The notes under the pieces are model-generated. The model did not search any database and had not been told where the DNA came from. It saw only the letters and a program-made list of their open reading frames with translations. From the NCBI GenBank assembly GCA_029261305.1, contig JAJDBO010000105.1:1-43955 (forward strand): 43,955 nucleotides of DNA, in the 5' to 3' direction. Shown here piece after piece: positions 36,454-43,955 of this stretch (its first letter is position 1; each line of letters opens with the position of its first letter). A program made the position numbers and the translations under genes. Origin of the DNA: Nitrospirales bacterium. GTDB taxonomy: Bacteria; Nitrospirota; Nitrospiria; Nitrospirales; UBA8639.

Positions 36454-36952
36454 AAATGTATTAACCTTTGTAAGGGGATAGTCTGTATTGTTGGTGTGCC
36501 ATGTGGTCTACCCATGCCCTTGACCTTCGAGAGGGTTGGGGGGAAGTGACCAAGGTGATTGAGGCATTTGATGCCGATTCACGATATTTAAGGCAATCAT
36601 CGGAGATGAGCGATTTTTGGTGCGATGAACGAATCTGCTGATAGTTCCAACATCAGAATGAATTGGGAGACGACCATGCGGAAGGTGGATACTAGGTGAA
36701 GGAAAAAATGAATGTCAAGGATACAAAAACATTGGAATGACAATGCTTTACAACTTTAGGGTGGCACATTATAATGGCTTGGCCTTCACCAGGGCCTTCG
36801 GTTTGGTCTGGGGATTCCTACGGCCAATTCGGGTGCACTGTTCAATATGGAAAATACGTTCTGATCTTCGAATTTCAATACATCATGGGTTTGGTCATCT
36901 GGCTCCTTCCTTTCGTAGTTGCCTCCCAAGCCGTTTATAGACAGGCTATACA
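36454..36952. other. divergent intergenic region between lon and bamA
   Basis: About 500 bases holding no convincing gene. The left side should carry the lon promoter on the - strand, but none is clear. The right side holds a strong + strand promoter (36747-36775) and a leader of about 170 bases before bamA. A 60-codon frame at 36774-36956 ends across the bamA ATG but has its start inside the -10 box. Confidence 0.6.
36747..36775 (+). promoter_or_regulatory. sigma-70-type promoter for the bamA operon
   Basis: TTTACA (36747-36752) and TATAAT (36770-36775) are separated by 17 bases, the best spacing, with only one mismatch to the -35 consensus. Transcription should start near 36782. Confidence 0.75.
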
Positions 36953-39274
36953 ATGAATTTCGGACAAAAAAGGCCTTCAAAAAGGCCTTCTTTTATACGT
37001 TGCGGTGTGCCTATCTGTGCAGTCGGATTTCTGTGTATGATTGTTTTTCTGCTCGGGTCAACCCAAGGGAAAGTTTTTGGCCAAACCTCAGGATTGACGG
37101 TGCAGTCTATAGGAGTGCAGGGGAATCAACGAATTGCTGAATCTGCGATTCTCGGGCGAATCACCTTGACGCCGGGGGATCAAATTTCCACCGTGATTGC
37201 TCGTGAACAAATTCAGCGTATTTATGACATGGGGTTCTTTGATGATGTCGAGGTGCAGACAGAGTCTGTCGCCAATGGGGTGAGAGTAAAATTTCTCGTC
37301 AAAGAAAAACCCTTTACCGTAGAGATTGTGTTTGATGGGAATGAAGAACTTTCTGAGGATAAACTGAAGGAGGTTGTCACGCTCCAAAGCCAGGTGTTTC
37401 TGGATAGGAAAGAAGTCAAAGCCAGTGCGGAAAAGATTCGGGAGGAGTATCAAAAAGAAGGCTATCATAATGTGAAGGTAATTCCGATTGTGCAAGCGTT
37501 GGATGATACTCGAAATCGAATCACGTTTTTTATTCAAGAGGGTACCCGGGCAAGGATTCGGACGATTAATTTCCAAGGCCTGACGGTGGCTAGCAAGGGG
37601 GATTTACTGGATGTGACAGCCAATCGTGAATGGGTGCCACTGCTGTCTCTGGTGACGGATGCGGGTATTCTTCGCCGAGAAGAATTGCCCAACGATGTCG
37701 AACGCATAAAAGAGTTTTATGCGAATAAGGGCTATTTAGATGTCCAAGTCGGGGTGCCAAGTATCGAGTTGAGCGAGGATAAAGAGTCATTTGACCTGAC
37801 CTTCCGAATTATTGAAGGTCAGCCTTATACGATTGGAACTGTGACCTTTACGGGCAATACGATCTTTGAGACTGAAGAATTGGAATTGGGAGCATTTATT
37901 CGTTCCGATGATGTGTTTCAACGATCGTCTGTTCGCAAGGAAGTCACACGGGTGACTGATAAATACGGGGAAAAAGGCTATTCTTTTGCCGAGGTGACCC
38001 CATCGTTGGTTCCAAATCCTCAAACATTAACGACACAAATAACCTTCAACATTAAGGAAGGGTCCTTGATTCGTGTCCGCGAAATTCATATTTCAGGAAA
38101 TGATAAAACACGGGACAATGTCATTCGCCGTGAAATCCGTGTCGATGAGCAGGAAGCCATTAACTCGGTGGCAATCAAACGGAGTTTTCAACGGCTCAAT
38201 AATTTGAATTTCTTTGAAACGGTTGAAATTCTTCCCAATCAGGTGGAAGAAGATAAAGTCGATCTCGAAGTTAAAATCAAGGAAAAACCCACTGGATCGT
38301 TTAGCATCGGTGGTGGATTTAGCACTTTGGATCAATTTACAGCCATTGCAAATATTTCCGAAGGTAATCTGTTCGGAATGGGCTATTTGGCACAGATCCG
38401 GGGACAGCTTGGTATTCGTCGGACATTGGGGGTTCTCACCTTTCGTAATCCTTCTTTATTTGATGGTCCTACCTCCTTTCAAATTGATGGGTTCAGCACC
38501 GAGACGGATTTTCTAACGTATGAAGAAAAACGGACGGGAGGAACATTAAAATTCGGGCGGGCGTTTTCAGAATATATTGCAGGGAGCATTACCTTTGTGG
38601 GGGAAGCCATTACCATTAGAAATCCTGCATCAAATGCGCCGACGTTTATTCTGCGTCAGGTCGGAGACCAATCTACTACAGGGTTTCGCGCCAGCCTCTT
38701 TCGTGATACACGGGATAATTTCCAAGACCCACGAAGTGGTTCCCGTGCAGGTGTACGGTTGGGATTTGGAACCGAGGCTCTTGGTGGAACAAATAATTTT
38801 TATCGGGTGAGCCTTGATGGCCTGAAATATGTGCCCCTACCCATTTGGGATCTACGAATGGCCTTTCGAGGCCGCTTTGGGATTGCCGAAGGGTATGGTG
38901 GGGATTCGACTCCGCTGACAGAACTCTTTTTCGTCGGTGGAATTAACTCCGTTCGAGGTTTTAAATTTGGGCGTGCAGGTCCCGTTACATCTAGTGGGAC
39001 CTTGGAGGGCGGGAACAAGCAGATCATTCTGAATGCAGAATTGATTTTTCCCGTGCTTCCAGATGCTAAACTTAATGGAGTGATTTTTTTCGATTACGGG
39101 AAAGGATTTGCTGAAAATGCGGACCTCACAACTGCACTTAGGCCCGCGACGGGCCTAGAGGTACGATGGATTTCTCCATTTGGCCCTTTGCGAGCTGCGT
39201 GGGGGCTTAATTTAGATCCCGAGCAAAATGAACAGGAAACAGTATTCGAATTTTCAGTCGGCAATGTTTTTTAA
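36953..39274 (+). CDS. bamA: outer-membrane protein assembly factor BamA
   Basis: 773 residues. A signal peptide with the core CGVPICAVGFLCMIVFLLGS is followed by five POTRA domains (about 48-425; for example TVQSIGVQGNQRI, RTINFQGL, TIGTVTFTGNTI, RVREIHISGN) and a 16-stranded barrel. The lid-loop VRGF motif is present in GGINSVRGF and the protein ends in Phe, as outer-membrane barrels do. It inserts barrel proteins into the outer membrane. Codons 5-13 contain a tandem repeat and hairpin listed separately. It is the first gene of the envelope operon and skp follows. Confidence 0.97.
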   Translation: MNFGQKRPSKRPSFIRCGVPICAVGFLCMIVFLLGSTQGKVFGQTSGLTVQSIGVQGNQRIAESAILGRITLTPGDQISTVIAREQIQRIYDMGFFDDVEVQTESVANGVRVKFLVKEKPFTVEIVFDGNEELSEDKLKEVVTLQSQVFLDRKEVKASAEKIREEYQKEGYHNVKVIPIVQALDDTRNRITFFIQEGTRARIRTINFQGLTVASKGDLLDVTANREWVPLLSLVTDAGILRREELPNDVERIKEFYANKGYLDVQVGVPSIELSEDKESFDLTFRIIEGQPYTIGTVTFTGNTIFETEELELGAFIRSDDVFQRSSVRKEVTRVTDKYGEKGYSFAEVTPSLVPNPQTLTTQITFNIKEGSLIRVREIHISGNDKTRDNVIRREIRVDEQEAINSVAIKRSFQRLNNLNFFETVEILPNQVEEDKVDLEVKIKEKPTGSFSIGGGFSTLDQFTAIANISEGNLFGMGYLAQIRGQLGIRRTLGVLTFRNPSLFDGPTSFQIDGFSTETDFLTYEEKRTGGTLKFGRAFSEYIAGSITFVGEAITIRNPASNAPTFILRQVGDQSTTGFRASLFRDTRDNFQDPRSGSRAGVRLGFGTEALGGTNNFYRVSLDGLKYVPLPIWDLRMAFRGRFGIAEGYGGDSTPLTELFFVGGINSVRGFKFGRAGPVTSSGTLEGGNKQIILNAELIFPVLPDAKLNGVIFFDYGKGFAENADLTTALRPATGLEVRWISPFGPLRAAWGLNLDPEQNEQETVFEFSVGNVF
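36966..36994 (+). repeat. tandem 12-base repeat forming a terminator-like hairpin in the bamA start region
   Basis: AAAAAGGCCTTC occurs twice in a row (36967-36978 and 36979-36990). AAGGCC (36970-36975) can pair with GGCCTT (36984-36989) around an 8-base loop, followed by CTTTTA. It codes for the repeated residues KRPSKRPS in the bamA signal region. Confidence 0.6.
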
Positions 39275-39285
39275 AGGATATGATT

Positions 39286-39876
39286 ATGTTGGGTTGCAAT
39301 TTGATGGCGATGGGTCTGAAAAAAATCTTTCAACAAGGTGTGGGGATAACCATGGTTGGCTTGCTTCTATTAGGAGCTGGTTGCATGTCTTCTTCCCCAG
39401 CCACACCCAAAAAATCTGATTCTGAAATCTCCATAGGTGTCGTGGATACCCAGTGGTTATTGAAGGAGTCGAAACTTGGGAAACAGGTGACTGATACACT
39501 TAATGCCTTTATGAAAGACCGGCAAGCCTTAATTGAGTTGGAGCAAAAGGAACTTCGTAACCTTGAAAGTCAGCTCCTGCGACAAGGCAGTGTGTTGAGC
39601 CAAACGGCCCGCCAACAACGGGAAGATCAATTTCGGCAGCGAATGGGAGAGTACCAGCAAAAAGTGGCGAATATGAACCAAGAGGTTCAAGGAAAACAGG
39701 GCCAATTATTTTCCGAATTTCGTGAGAATGTTGATGAGGTCGTAGAAGTTATTGCCAAACAGCACGGCCTACTCCTTGTTGTGGAAAAAGGAACGAATAC
39801 GACCACACGGTATTTTGAGGCGAGTTTAGATATATCTCCGGAAGTGTTGACTGAGTTGAATCAACAGAATCCCTAG
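39286..39876 (+). CDS. skp: Skp/OmpH family periplasmic chaperone, probably lipidated
   Basis: 196 residues. The OmpH/Skp pattern is visible: IGVVDTQWLLKESKLGKQ, a long coiled coil (about 65-140, rich in Gln, Glu and Arg) and the closing VVEKGTNTTTRYF. Skp carries unfolded outer-membrane proteins to BamA. The signal ends in LLLLGAGC, which fits a lipobox, so the protein may be anchored in a membrane instead of being soluble as E. coli Skp is. ATG 39286 is chosen because AAAGGA stands 7 bp upstream; ATG 39280 would leave one base. Confidence 0.85.
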   Translation: MLGCNLMAMGLKKIFQQGVGITMVGLLLLGAGCMSSSPATPKKSDSEISIGVVDTQWLLKESKLGKQVTDTLNAFMKDRQALIELEQKELRNLESQLLRQGSVLSQTARQQREDQFRQRMGEYQQKVANMNQEVQGKQGQLFSEFRENVDEVVEVIAKQHGLLLVVEKGTNTTTRYFEASLDISPEVLTELNQQNP

Positions 39877-40112
39877 TAATTGGGAAATCAAGTTGAATAT
39901 GTTCTCAGTTTGTACAAAGGAACACCAAACGGGCTGTTATGTAGTCCTCCAAAAACTCAGTTAGTGAGGGCCTGGATTGGGTGAGGGGATGCAGTGAAGG
40001 GAAGGATCTTACTGTGCACTAAATTCCTCGAAGCGTCCTTCATTTTATTTGCAGAAAATATATACTTCCCCTTGCGTGTCGCAAGAGTGGAATTCACTGG
40101 CGGAGGAACGTA

Positions 40113-40577
40113 ATGAGTGAGACCGGACCAGTTATTGATAATATTGATATCCAAGCAATTTTGCCCCATCGGTATCCATTTCTGTTAGTAGATCGGGTCA
40201 CGGAATTGACTGTTGATCAGAAGGCGGTGGGAATCAAGAATGTCACCATCAATGAACCATTTTTTCAGGGTCACTTTCCCGGACGTCCGATATTTCCGGG
40301 AGTTCTTATTCTCGAGGCCTTAGCTCAACTTGGCGGAATTCTCGCCATCCGTTCCGCTCCAGGGGATGCTCCCCCAGTGGTCTATTTGACGGGCATTGAT
40401 AAAGCCAAATTTCGAAAGCCCGTTGTGCCAGGAGATCAGCTCCGTCTCCAAGTCACGGTAATAAAAAGACGTCCGCCATTTTGGAAAATGGAAGGGAAGG
40501 CCTTTGTTGGAGAAAATTTGGTCTGCGAGGCCGAGTCTACCGCGATGGTCACCACGAAAACTGATTCGGACTCTTAA
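40113..40577 (+). CDS. fabZ: 3-hydroxyacyl-ACP dehydratase FabZ
   Basis: 154 residues. ILPHRYPFLLVDRV and GHFPGRPIFPGVLILEALAQ contain the catalytic His and Glu of the hot-dog fold. It dehydrates 3-hydroxyacyl-ACP in fatty-acid synthesis and competes with lipid A synthesis for this substrate, hence its common place before lpxA. GGAGG lies just before the ATG. In most diderms lpxD precedes it; here there are 236 noncoding bases instead. Confidence 0.96.
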   Translation: MSETGPVIDNIDIQAILPHRYPFLLVDRVTELTVDQKAVGIKNVTINEPFFQGHFPGRPIFPGVLILEALAQLGGILAIRSAPGDAPPVVYLTGIDKAKFRKPVVPGDQLRLQVTVIKRRPPFWKMEGKAFVGENLVCEAESTAMVTTKTDSDS

Positions 40578-40616
40578 GCATTGTCCTATGTCATGAAAAG
40601 AATAACCCCTTAAGTG

Positions 40617-40636
40617 ATACCAATTTTATTGGGTAT
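40617..40636 (+). other. short hairpin between fabZ and lpxA
   Basis: ATACCAAT (40617-40624) pairs with ATTGGGTAT (40628-40636) with one bulged G and a 3-base loop. It ends just before the lpxA ribosome-binding site (AAGGAT) and may modulate lpxA translation. No T-run follows. Confidence 0.35.
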
Positions 40637-40649
40637 AAGGATCTGAAGT

Positions 40650-41459
40650 ATGTCAATTCACCCGACAGCCATTGTTCATCCCAAAGCAGAACTTGATAAA
40701 GATGTGAGTATTGGGCCGTATTGTATCGTCGGGGAGCATGTGCAAATTGGTCGTGGAACCGAATTGCATTCCCATGTGTGTGTGGAAGGGTGGACCGAAA
40801 TCGGGCAACGATGCAAATTTTTTCCCTATGTGTCCATTGGTTCTCCTCCTCAACACCTTCAGTATCATGATGAACCCACGAAGGTCATCATTGGCGATGA
40901 AAATATTTTACGAGAATATGTCACTGTGAATCGTGGGACGGCATTTGGAGGCGGGGTGACGACCTTAGGAAACCATAATTTTCTCATGGCCTATGTACAT
41001 ATTGCACATGACTGCCATGTTGGAGATTCTGTGGTGATGGCTAATGCCGCGACGTTGGCCGGACATATCAGTATTGGGAGTTATTCGGTCATTGGGGGAT
41101 TGGTTGGAGTCCATCAATACGTCCGTATTGGGGATTATGCCATGATTGGTGGTTGCTCAGCTGTGGCGCGGGATGTTCCACCCTATATGCGAGCCGCAGG
41201 GAATCGTGCAAAATTATACGGACTTAATGCCATTGGTCTCCGCCGTGGTGGATTTTCCAATGCACGTATTCGCATTCTCAAACAGGCCTACCAGTTATTA
41301 TTTAGAAAAGGCCAGCGGTTGGCCGAAGCCACAAAACTTGCCCGGCATCAATTTCAAGATAGCCAAGATGTGTTGATGATGTTGACCTTCTTGGAGGCCT
41401 CAACTCGAGGGGCCTGTCGCCCCGCGCGAAAAGGTCAAGATGATCAAGAGGAATTTTAA
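40650..41459 (+). CDS. lpxA: acyl-ACP--UDP-N-acetylglucosamine O-acyltransferase
   Basis: 269 residues. The N-terminal two thirds form a left-handed beta-helix of hexapeptide repeats (for example ISIGSYSVIGG, VRIGDYAMIGG), and the catalytic histidine is in AHIAHDC-like VHIAHDCHVG. The C-terminal end is helical, NAIGLRRGGFSNARIRILKQAY. It adds 3-hydroxyacyl groups to UDP-GlcNAc, the first step of lipid A. If the Gfo/Idh gene downstream is GnnA-like, the acceptor could be UDP-GlcNAc3N, giving an amide-linked lipid A; the matching aminotransferase is not in the window. Confidence 0.96.
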   Translation: MSIHPTAIVHPKAELDKDVSIGPYCIVGEHVQIGRGTELHSHVCVEGWTEIGQRCKFFPYVSIGSPPQHLQYHDEPTKVIIGDENILREYVTVNRGTAFGGGVTTLGNHNFLMAYVHIAHDCHVGDSVVMANAATLAGHISIGSYSVIGGLVGVHQYVRIGDYAMIGGCSAVARDVPPYMRAAGNRAKLYGLNAIGLRRGGFSNARIRILKQAYQLLFRKGQRLAEATKLARHQFQDSQDVLMMLTFLEASTRGACRPARKGQDDQEEF

Positions 41460-42329
41460 TTGTCCTCAGACTCCCATTCTTCGAATGGTTCTTCTTTCTC
41501 CGTGAACCCGGCCTCACCCGGTGAATCGATTGGGTTAATAGCGGGGAACGGTCGCTTTCCCATTATCTTTGCGGAAAATGCCAAAAAACTTGGATACACG
41601 GTGTCGGCTGTGGCTCATGTTGGGGAGACGTCCCCTGAGCTTGAGCAGGCAGTGGACCATATTCATTGGATTCGAATAGGGCAATTTAATAAGTTAATCA
41701 AAGCCCTCAAGGATGATGGTGTTCGTCAAGCTGTCATGTTGGGAGGGATCAAAAAAACACACCTGTTTTCAGATGTTCGTCCTGACCTTCGGGCCATCGC
41801 GTTGTTTTCCCGCCTTAAGTTGTGGAAGGACGATGGGATCTTGCGAGCCATTGCCAAAGAAATTGAAAGCGAAGGCATTCAAATTTGTGAATCAACCTTT
41901 GGATTGCAAAATATCCTAGTACCAGAAGGAGCATTGTCGAAACGTCGACCCACGGGGAAAGAGCAAGAAGATATCGAATTCGGGTGGACCATGGCTAAGG
42001 AAATTGGCCAGCTGGATATTGGGCAATGCGTGGTGGTGAAGGATCGAGTGGTCGTGGCAGTTGAGGCGGTCGAGGGGACGGATGAGGCAATTCGACGTGG
42101 TGGAGTATTGGCACGAAAGGGTGCCGTTGTTGTGAAACGATCGAAGCCGCAGCAAGATCTTCGGTTTGACTTACCAGCTGTTGGTCCCAAGACCATCGAG
42201 GTTATGCAGGAAGTGAAGGCTTCGGTCCTTGCTGTTGAGGCCGAACGAACGATTTTTCTTGACCGAGAAGAAATGATGGAACTTGCCAATCGCGCAGGAA
42301 TCGCCATCGTGGGGAAAGCAAGAGCATGA
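41460..42329 (+). CDS. lpxI: UDP-2,3-diacylglucosamine pyrophosphatase LpxI
   Basis: 289 residues of the LpxI (DUF1009) family. IGLIAGNGRFPIIFAENAKKLGY is the N-terminal signature, followed by MLGGIKKTHLF and the C-terminal VVVKDRVVVAVEAVEGTD and RFDLPAVGPKTIEVM. LpxI makes lipid X from UDP-diacylglucosamine and replaces LpxH, which is absent here. The start is TTG right after the lpxA stop, supported by AGAGGAA 6 bp upstream; a GTG at 41502 would remove a Ser-rich tail of 14 residues. Confidence 0.95.
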   Translation: MSSDSHSSNGSSFSVNPASPGESIGLIAGNGRFPIIFAENAKKLGYTVSAVAHVGETSPELEQAVDHIHWIRIGQFNKLIKALKDDGVRQAVMLGGIKKTHLFSDVRPDLRAIALFSRLKLWKDDGILRAIAKEIESEGIQICESTFGLQNILVPEGALSKRRPTGKEQEDIEFGWTMAKEIGQLDIGQCVVVKDRVVVAVEAVEGTDEAIRRGGVLARKGAVVVKRSKPQQDLRFDLPAVGPKTIEVMQEVKASVLAVEAERTIFLDREEMMELANRAGIAIVGKARA

Positions 42330-42376
42330 ACTGCAAAGAAGATTTTTCTGCTTTCCGAACCCCAAGGCCTTAAAGT

Positions 42377-43351
42377 ATGGATCAACTCAAAGTCGGCGTC
42401 ATTGGAGTGGGGCACTTAGGGCAACACCATGCCCGACTCTATGCTCAATTTCCCGACACGAAGCTCGTGGGTATTGCGGACCTTGATCGTGATCGTGCCG
42501 ATGCCATTGGTCAACAACATGATGCCCCAGTGTTTCCCAATATCCATGAGTTGCTAGGTGCGGTGGATGCCGTGAGCGTGGCTGTGCCAACGACTCATCA
42601 TCAAGAAGTTGTTCTTTCTTGTTTGAATGCTGGCGTACATGTCCTTGTGGAAAAGCCTCTCGCTTCAACCGTTGCTCAGGCTCGGGACATGGTGGCCTGC
42701 GCAAAACAACATGGCCTCATATTACAGGTTGGGCATGTCGAGCGATTCAATCCAGTCATGGATGTGGTCCGAGGTATTGTGCAAGGACCGGGATTTATTG
42801 AATGTCATCGTCTGGCTTCTTATCAACCGCGTGGGACAGATGTTGATGTGGTCTTAGATCTGATGATTCATGATTTAGATCTTATTTTATCGCTCAATCT
42901 AGGTGACATCACACAAGTGGAAGGCGTAGGTGTTGCGGTGCTTTCCTCTCAGGTTGATTTTGCCAATGCCCGAGTTGAATTTTCTGGCGGTGGTATTGTC
43001 AATTTTACCGCCAGTCGAATGTCGACTGGTCGCCTTCGGAAAATGAGATTATTTCAATCGGACTTGTACCTGTCTGTGGACTTTCAGACTCGGCAAGGTC
43101 TTGTGTATCGGCGCGCTGAACTCTCAGAAGGAGAGTCCTCTGTGGTGGAAGAATCCATTCAAGGAACTGATGAAGAGCCACTGAAGCGTGAGTTGCAAGC
43201 CTTCGTGCGATCGGTTCAATCGGGAATGTCTCATGGAGTCTCTGGTGAAGAAGGCCTTCGTGCCTTGGAATTAGCGTATGCCATTATTGAATCAATCCAT
43301 AAGTCAGGTTCCCCGGAGCCGTTCTCTCAACGGGTGGGTTCTTCTTCCTGA
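42377..43351 (+). CDS. Gfo/Idh/MocA family oxidoreductase (possibly GnnA-like)
   Basis: 324 residues. The N-terminal Rossmann motif is VGVIGVGHLGQHHARLY, and the family's EKPLA appears in VLVEKPLAST near residue 93. GHVERFNP is typical, as is the C-terminal substrate domain. Such enzymes oxidise or reduce sugars with NAD(P). In Acidithiobacillus ferrooxidans, gnnA, of the same family, lies between lpxA and lpxB and makes UDP-3-keto-GlcNAc for amide-linked lipid A. The same position here (lpxA-lpxI-this-lpxB) supports that role, but the partner gnnB aminotransferase is not seen. Confidence 0.85.
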   Translation: MDQLKVGVIGVGHLGQHHARLYAQFPDTKLVGIADLDRDRADAIGQQHDAPVFPNIHELLGAVDAVSVAVPTTHHQEVVLSCLNAGVHVLVEKPLASTVAQARDMVACAKQHGLILQVGHVERFNPVMDVVRGIVQGPGFIECHRLASYQPRGTDVDVVLDLMIHDLDLILSLNLGDITQVEGVGVAVLSSQVDFANARVEFSGGGIVNFTASRMSTGRLRKMRLFQSDLYLSVDFQTRQGLVYRRAELSEGESSVVEESIQGTDEEPLKRELQAFVRSVQSGMSHGVSGEEGLRALELAYAIIESIHKSGSPEPFSQRVGSSS

Positions 43352-43366
43352 CGATATACTGTCATC

Positions 43367-43955
43367 ATGTCTGCTCCGATTATTTTGATTGTTACAGGCG
43401 AGGCCTCGGGAGATCTGCACGGGGCAAATTTGGCCAAATCGTTGCGGCGACTTGAGCCGAACGTCAAGCTGTTTGGAGTTGGAGGCCAGCACATGCGCGA
43501 AGCCGGAGTCGAATTGCTTCAGGGCTTAAAACGATTAGATGCGGTTGGAGTGCCGGGGCCAGTAAACATCGCCAAAGGGATTTCGAATATTTTAACCATC
43601 AAACGGTTTTTTAAGGCACAGGCCTTGGATGGAGTGGTCTTCATTGATCACCCCTCCATTAACCTGAGATTGGCCAAAATCGCCGCGAATCTTGGACATC
43701 GGGTCATTTATTATATTGCTCCGCAGATTTGGGCCTGGGGACGGCATCGGATACATTCGATTAAACGAGTGGTCCGTCGCATGATCGTTATTTTACCGTT
43801 TGAGGAAGCCATCTACCATGATGCGGGGGTGCCTTGTGATTTTGTGGGGCATCCGTTACTCGATACTCTCGCGCCGCAATATGATCGTCAACAAGTACGA
43901 AAACAGTTAGGATTGCCAGAGGCGGGTTTGATTATCGGCGTGTTGCCGGGTAGTC
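43367..43955 (+). CDS. lpxB: lipid-A-disaccharide synthase (3' end outside window)
   Basis: The first 196 residues of LpxB. TGEASGDLHGANL, GVGG, YYIAPQIWAWG, ILPFEEA and FVGHPLLD are the family's N-terminal GT-B domain motifs, and the window ends in LPGS of the next signature. It joins lipid X to UDP-diacylglucosamine at the inner membrane. The ATG at 43367 has no clear ribosome-binding site. It closes the visible lpx operon. Confidence 0.95.
   Translation, partial: MSAPIILIVTGEASGDLHGANLAKSLRRLEPNVKLFGVGGQHMREAGVELLQGLKRLDAVGVPGPVNIAKGISNILTIKRFFKAQALDGVVFIDHPSINLRLAKIAANLGHRVIYYIAPQIWAWGRHRIHSIKRVVRRMIVILPFEEAIYHDAGVPCDFVGHPLLDTLAPQYDRQQVRKQLGLPEAGLIIGVLPGS

Noticed and set aside
36774..36956. 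60-codon frame ending across the bamA ATG
   Set aside because: Its ATG overlaps the -10 box of the best promoter, so it could not be translated from that transcript; no ribosome-binding site.
41879..42415. 178-codon - strand frame across the end of lpxI and the start of the oxidoreductase gene
   Set aside because: Both + strand frames are clear family members; this is their shadow.
1..43955. CRISPR arrays, tRNA or rRNA genes, insertion sequences, phage genes
   Set aside because: No spaced repeats, RNA-gene signatures, transposase or integrase frames were found by reading; a tRNA scan would be needed to be sure.

Overview
This window is chromosomal DNA of a flagellated, diderm (Gram-negative) bacterium of roughly balanced base composition. 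The outer-membrane genes (bamA, skp, fabZ, lpxA, lpxI, lpxB) prove the cell type. The gene set (LpxI instead of LpxH, a seven-iron ferredoxin behind a radical SAM gene, a large surface-sugar cluster beside flagellin) would fit a Nitrospira-like member of the Nitrospirota, but that placement is a tentative inference without any search.

Region 1 (1-17 kb) is a sugar-modification cluster on the + strand. Module A runs from a truncated asparagine-synthase-family gene through a split transketolase pair, an SDR reductase, an iron-type alcohol dehydrogenase (ADH) and an ATP-grasp ligase. It ends in a stem-loop terminator at 5834. Module B begins behind a near-consensus sigma-54 promoter at 6012. It holds a metal-type Kdo-8-phosphate synthase, a second split transketolase pair, a second iron-type ADH, a GH57-like protein, two cytosolic sialidase-like proteins and a Maf-type flagellin glycosyltransferase fused to TPR repeats. 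The repeated transketolase(N)-transketolase(C)-ADH cassette, ending at a glycosyltransferase directly before flagellin, suggests an undescribed route to a flagellin-linked ulosonic-type sugar.

Region 2 (17-26 kb) is the filament cluster: two sigma-28-like promoters, a 614-residue flagellin, flaG, fliD, fliS and a fliT-like chaperone gene. A sigma-54 promoter then precedes a small histidine-kinase dimerisation-like protein, followed by a PilZ protein with an insertion and a CsgG/FlgO-like lipoprotein.

Region 3 (26-31 kb) has a third sigma-54 promoter in front of two tandem paralogous GT-B-type glycosyltransferases, then a radical SAM protein and a seven-iron ferredoxin.

Region 4 (31-36.5 kb, - strand) is a lon-thiL-DUF2062-HD phosphohydrolase gene string ending at a terminator at 30834-30856.

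Region 5 (36.7 kb to the end, + strand) is an envelope operon: a strong sigma-70-type promoter, bamA, a skp-like lipoprotein gene, fabZ, lpxA, lpxI, a Gfo/Idh/MocA oxidoreductase (possibly GnnA-like) and the start of lpxB. lpxD is absent from its usual place between skp and fabZ. No tRNA, rRNA, CRISPR array, insertion sequence or phage gene was seen.
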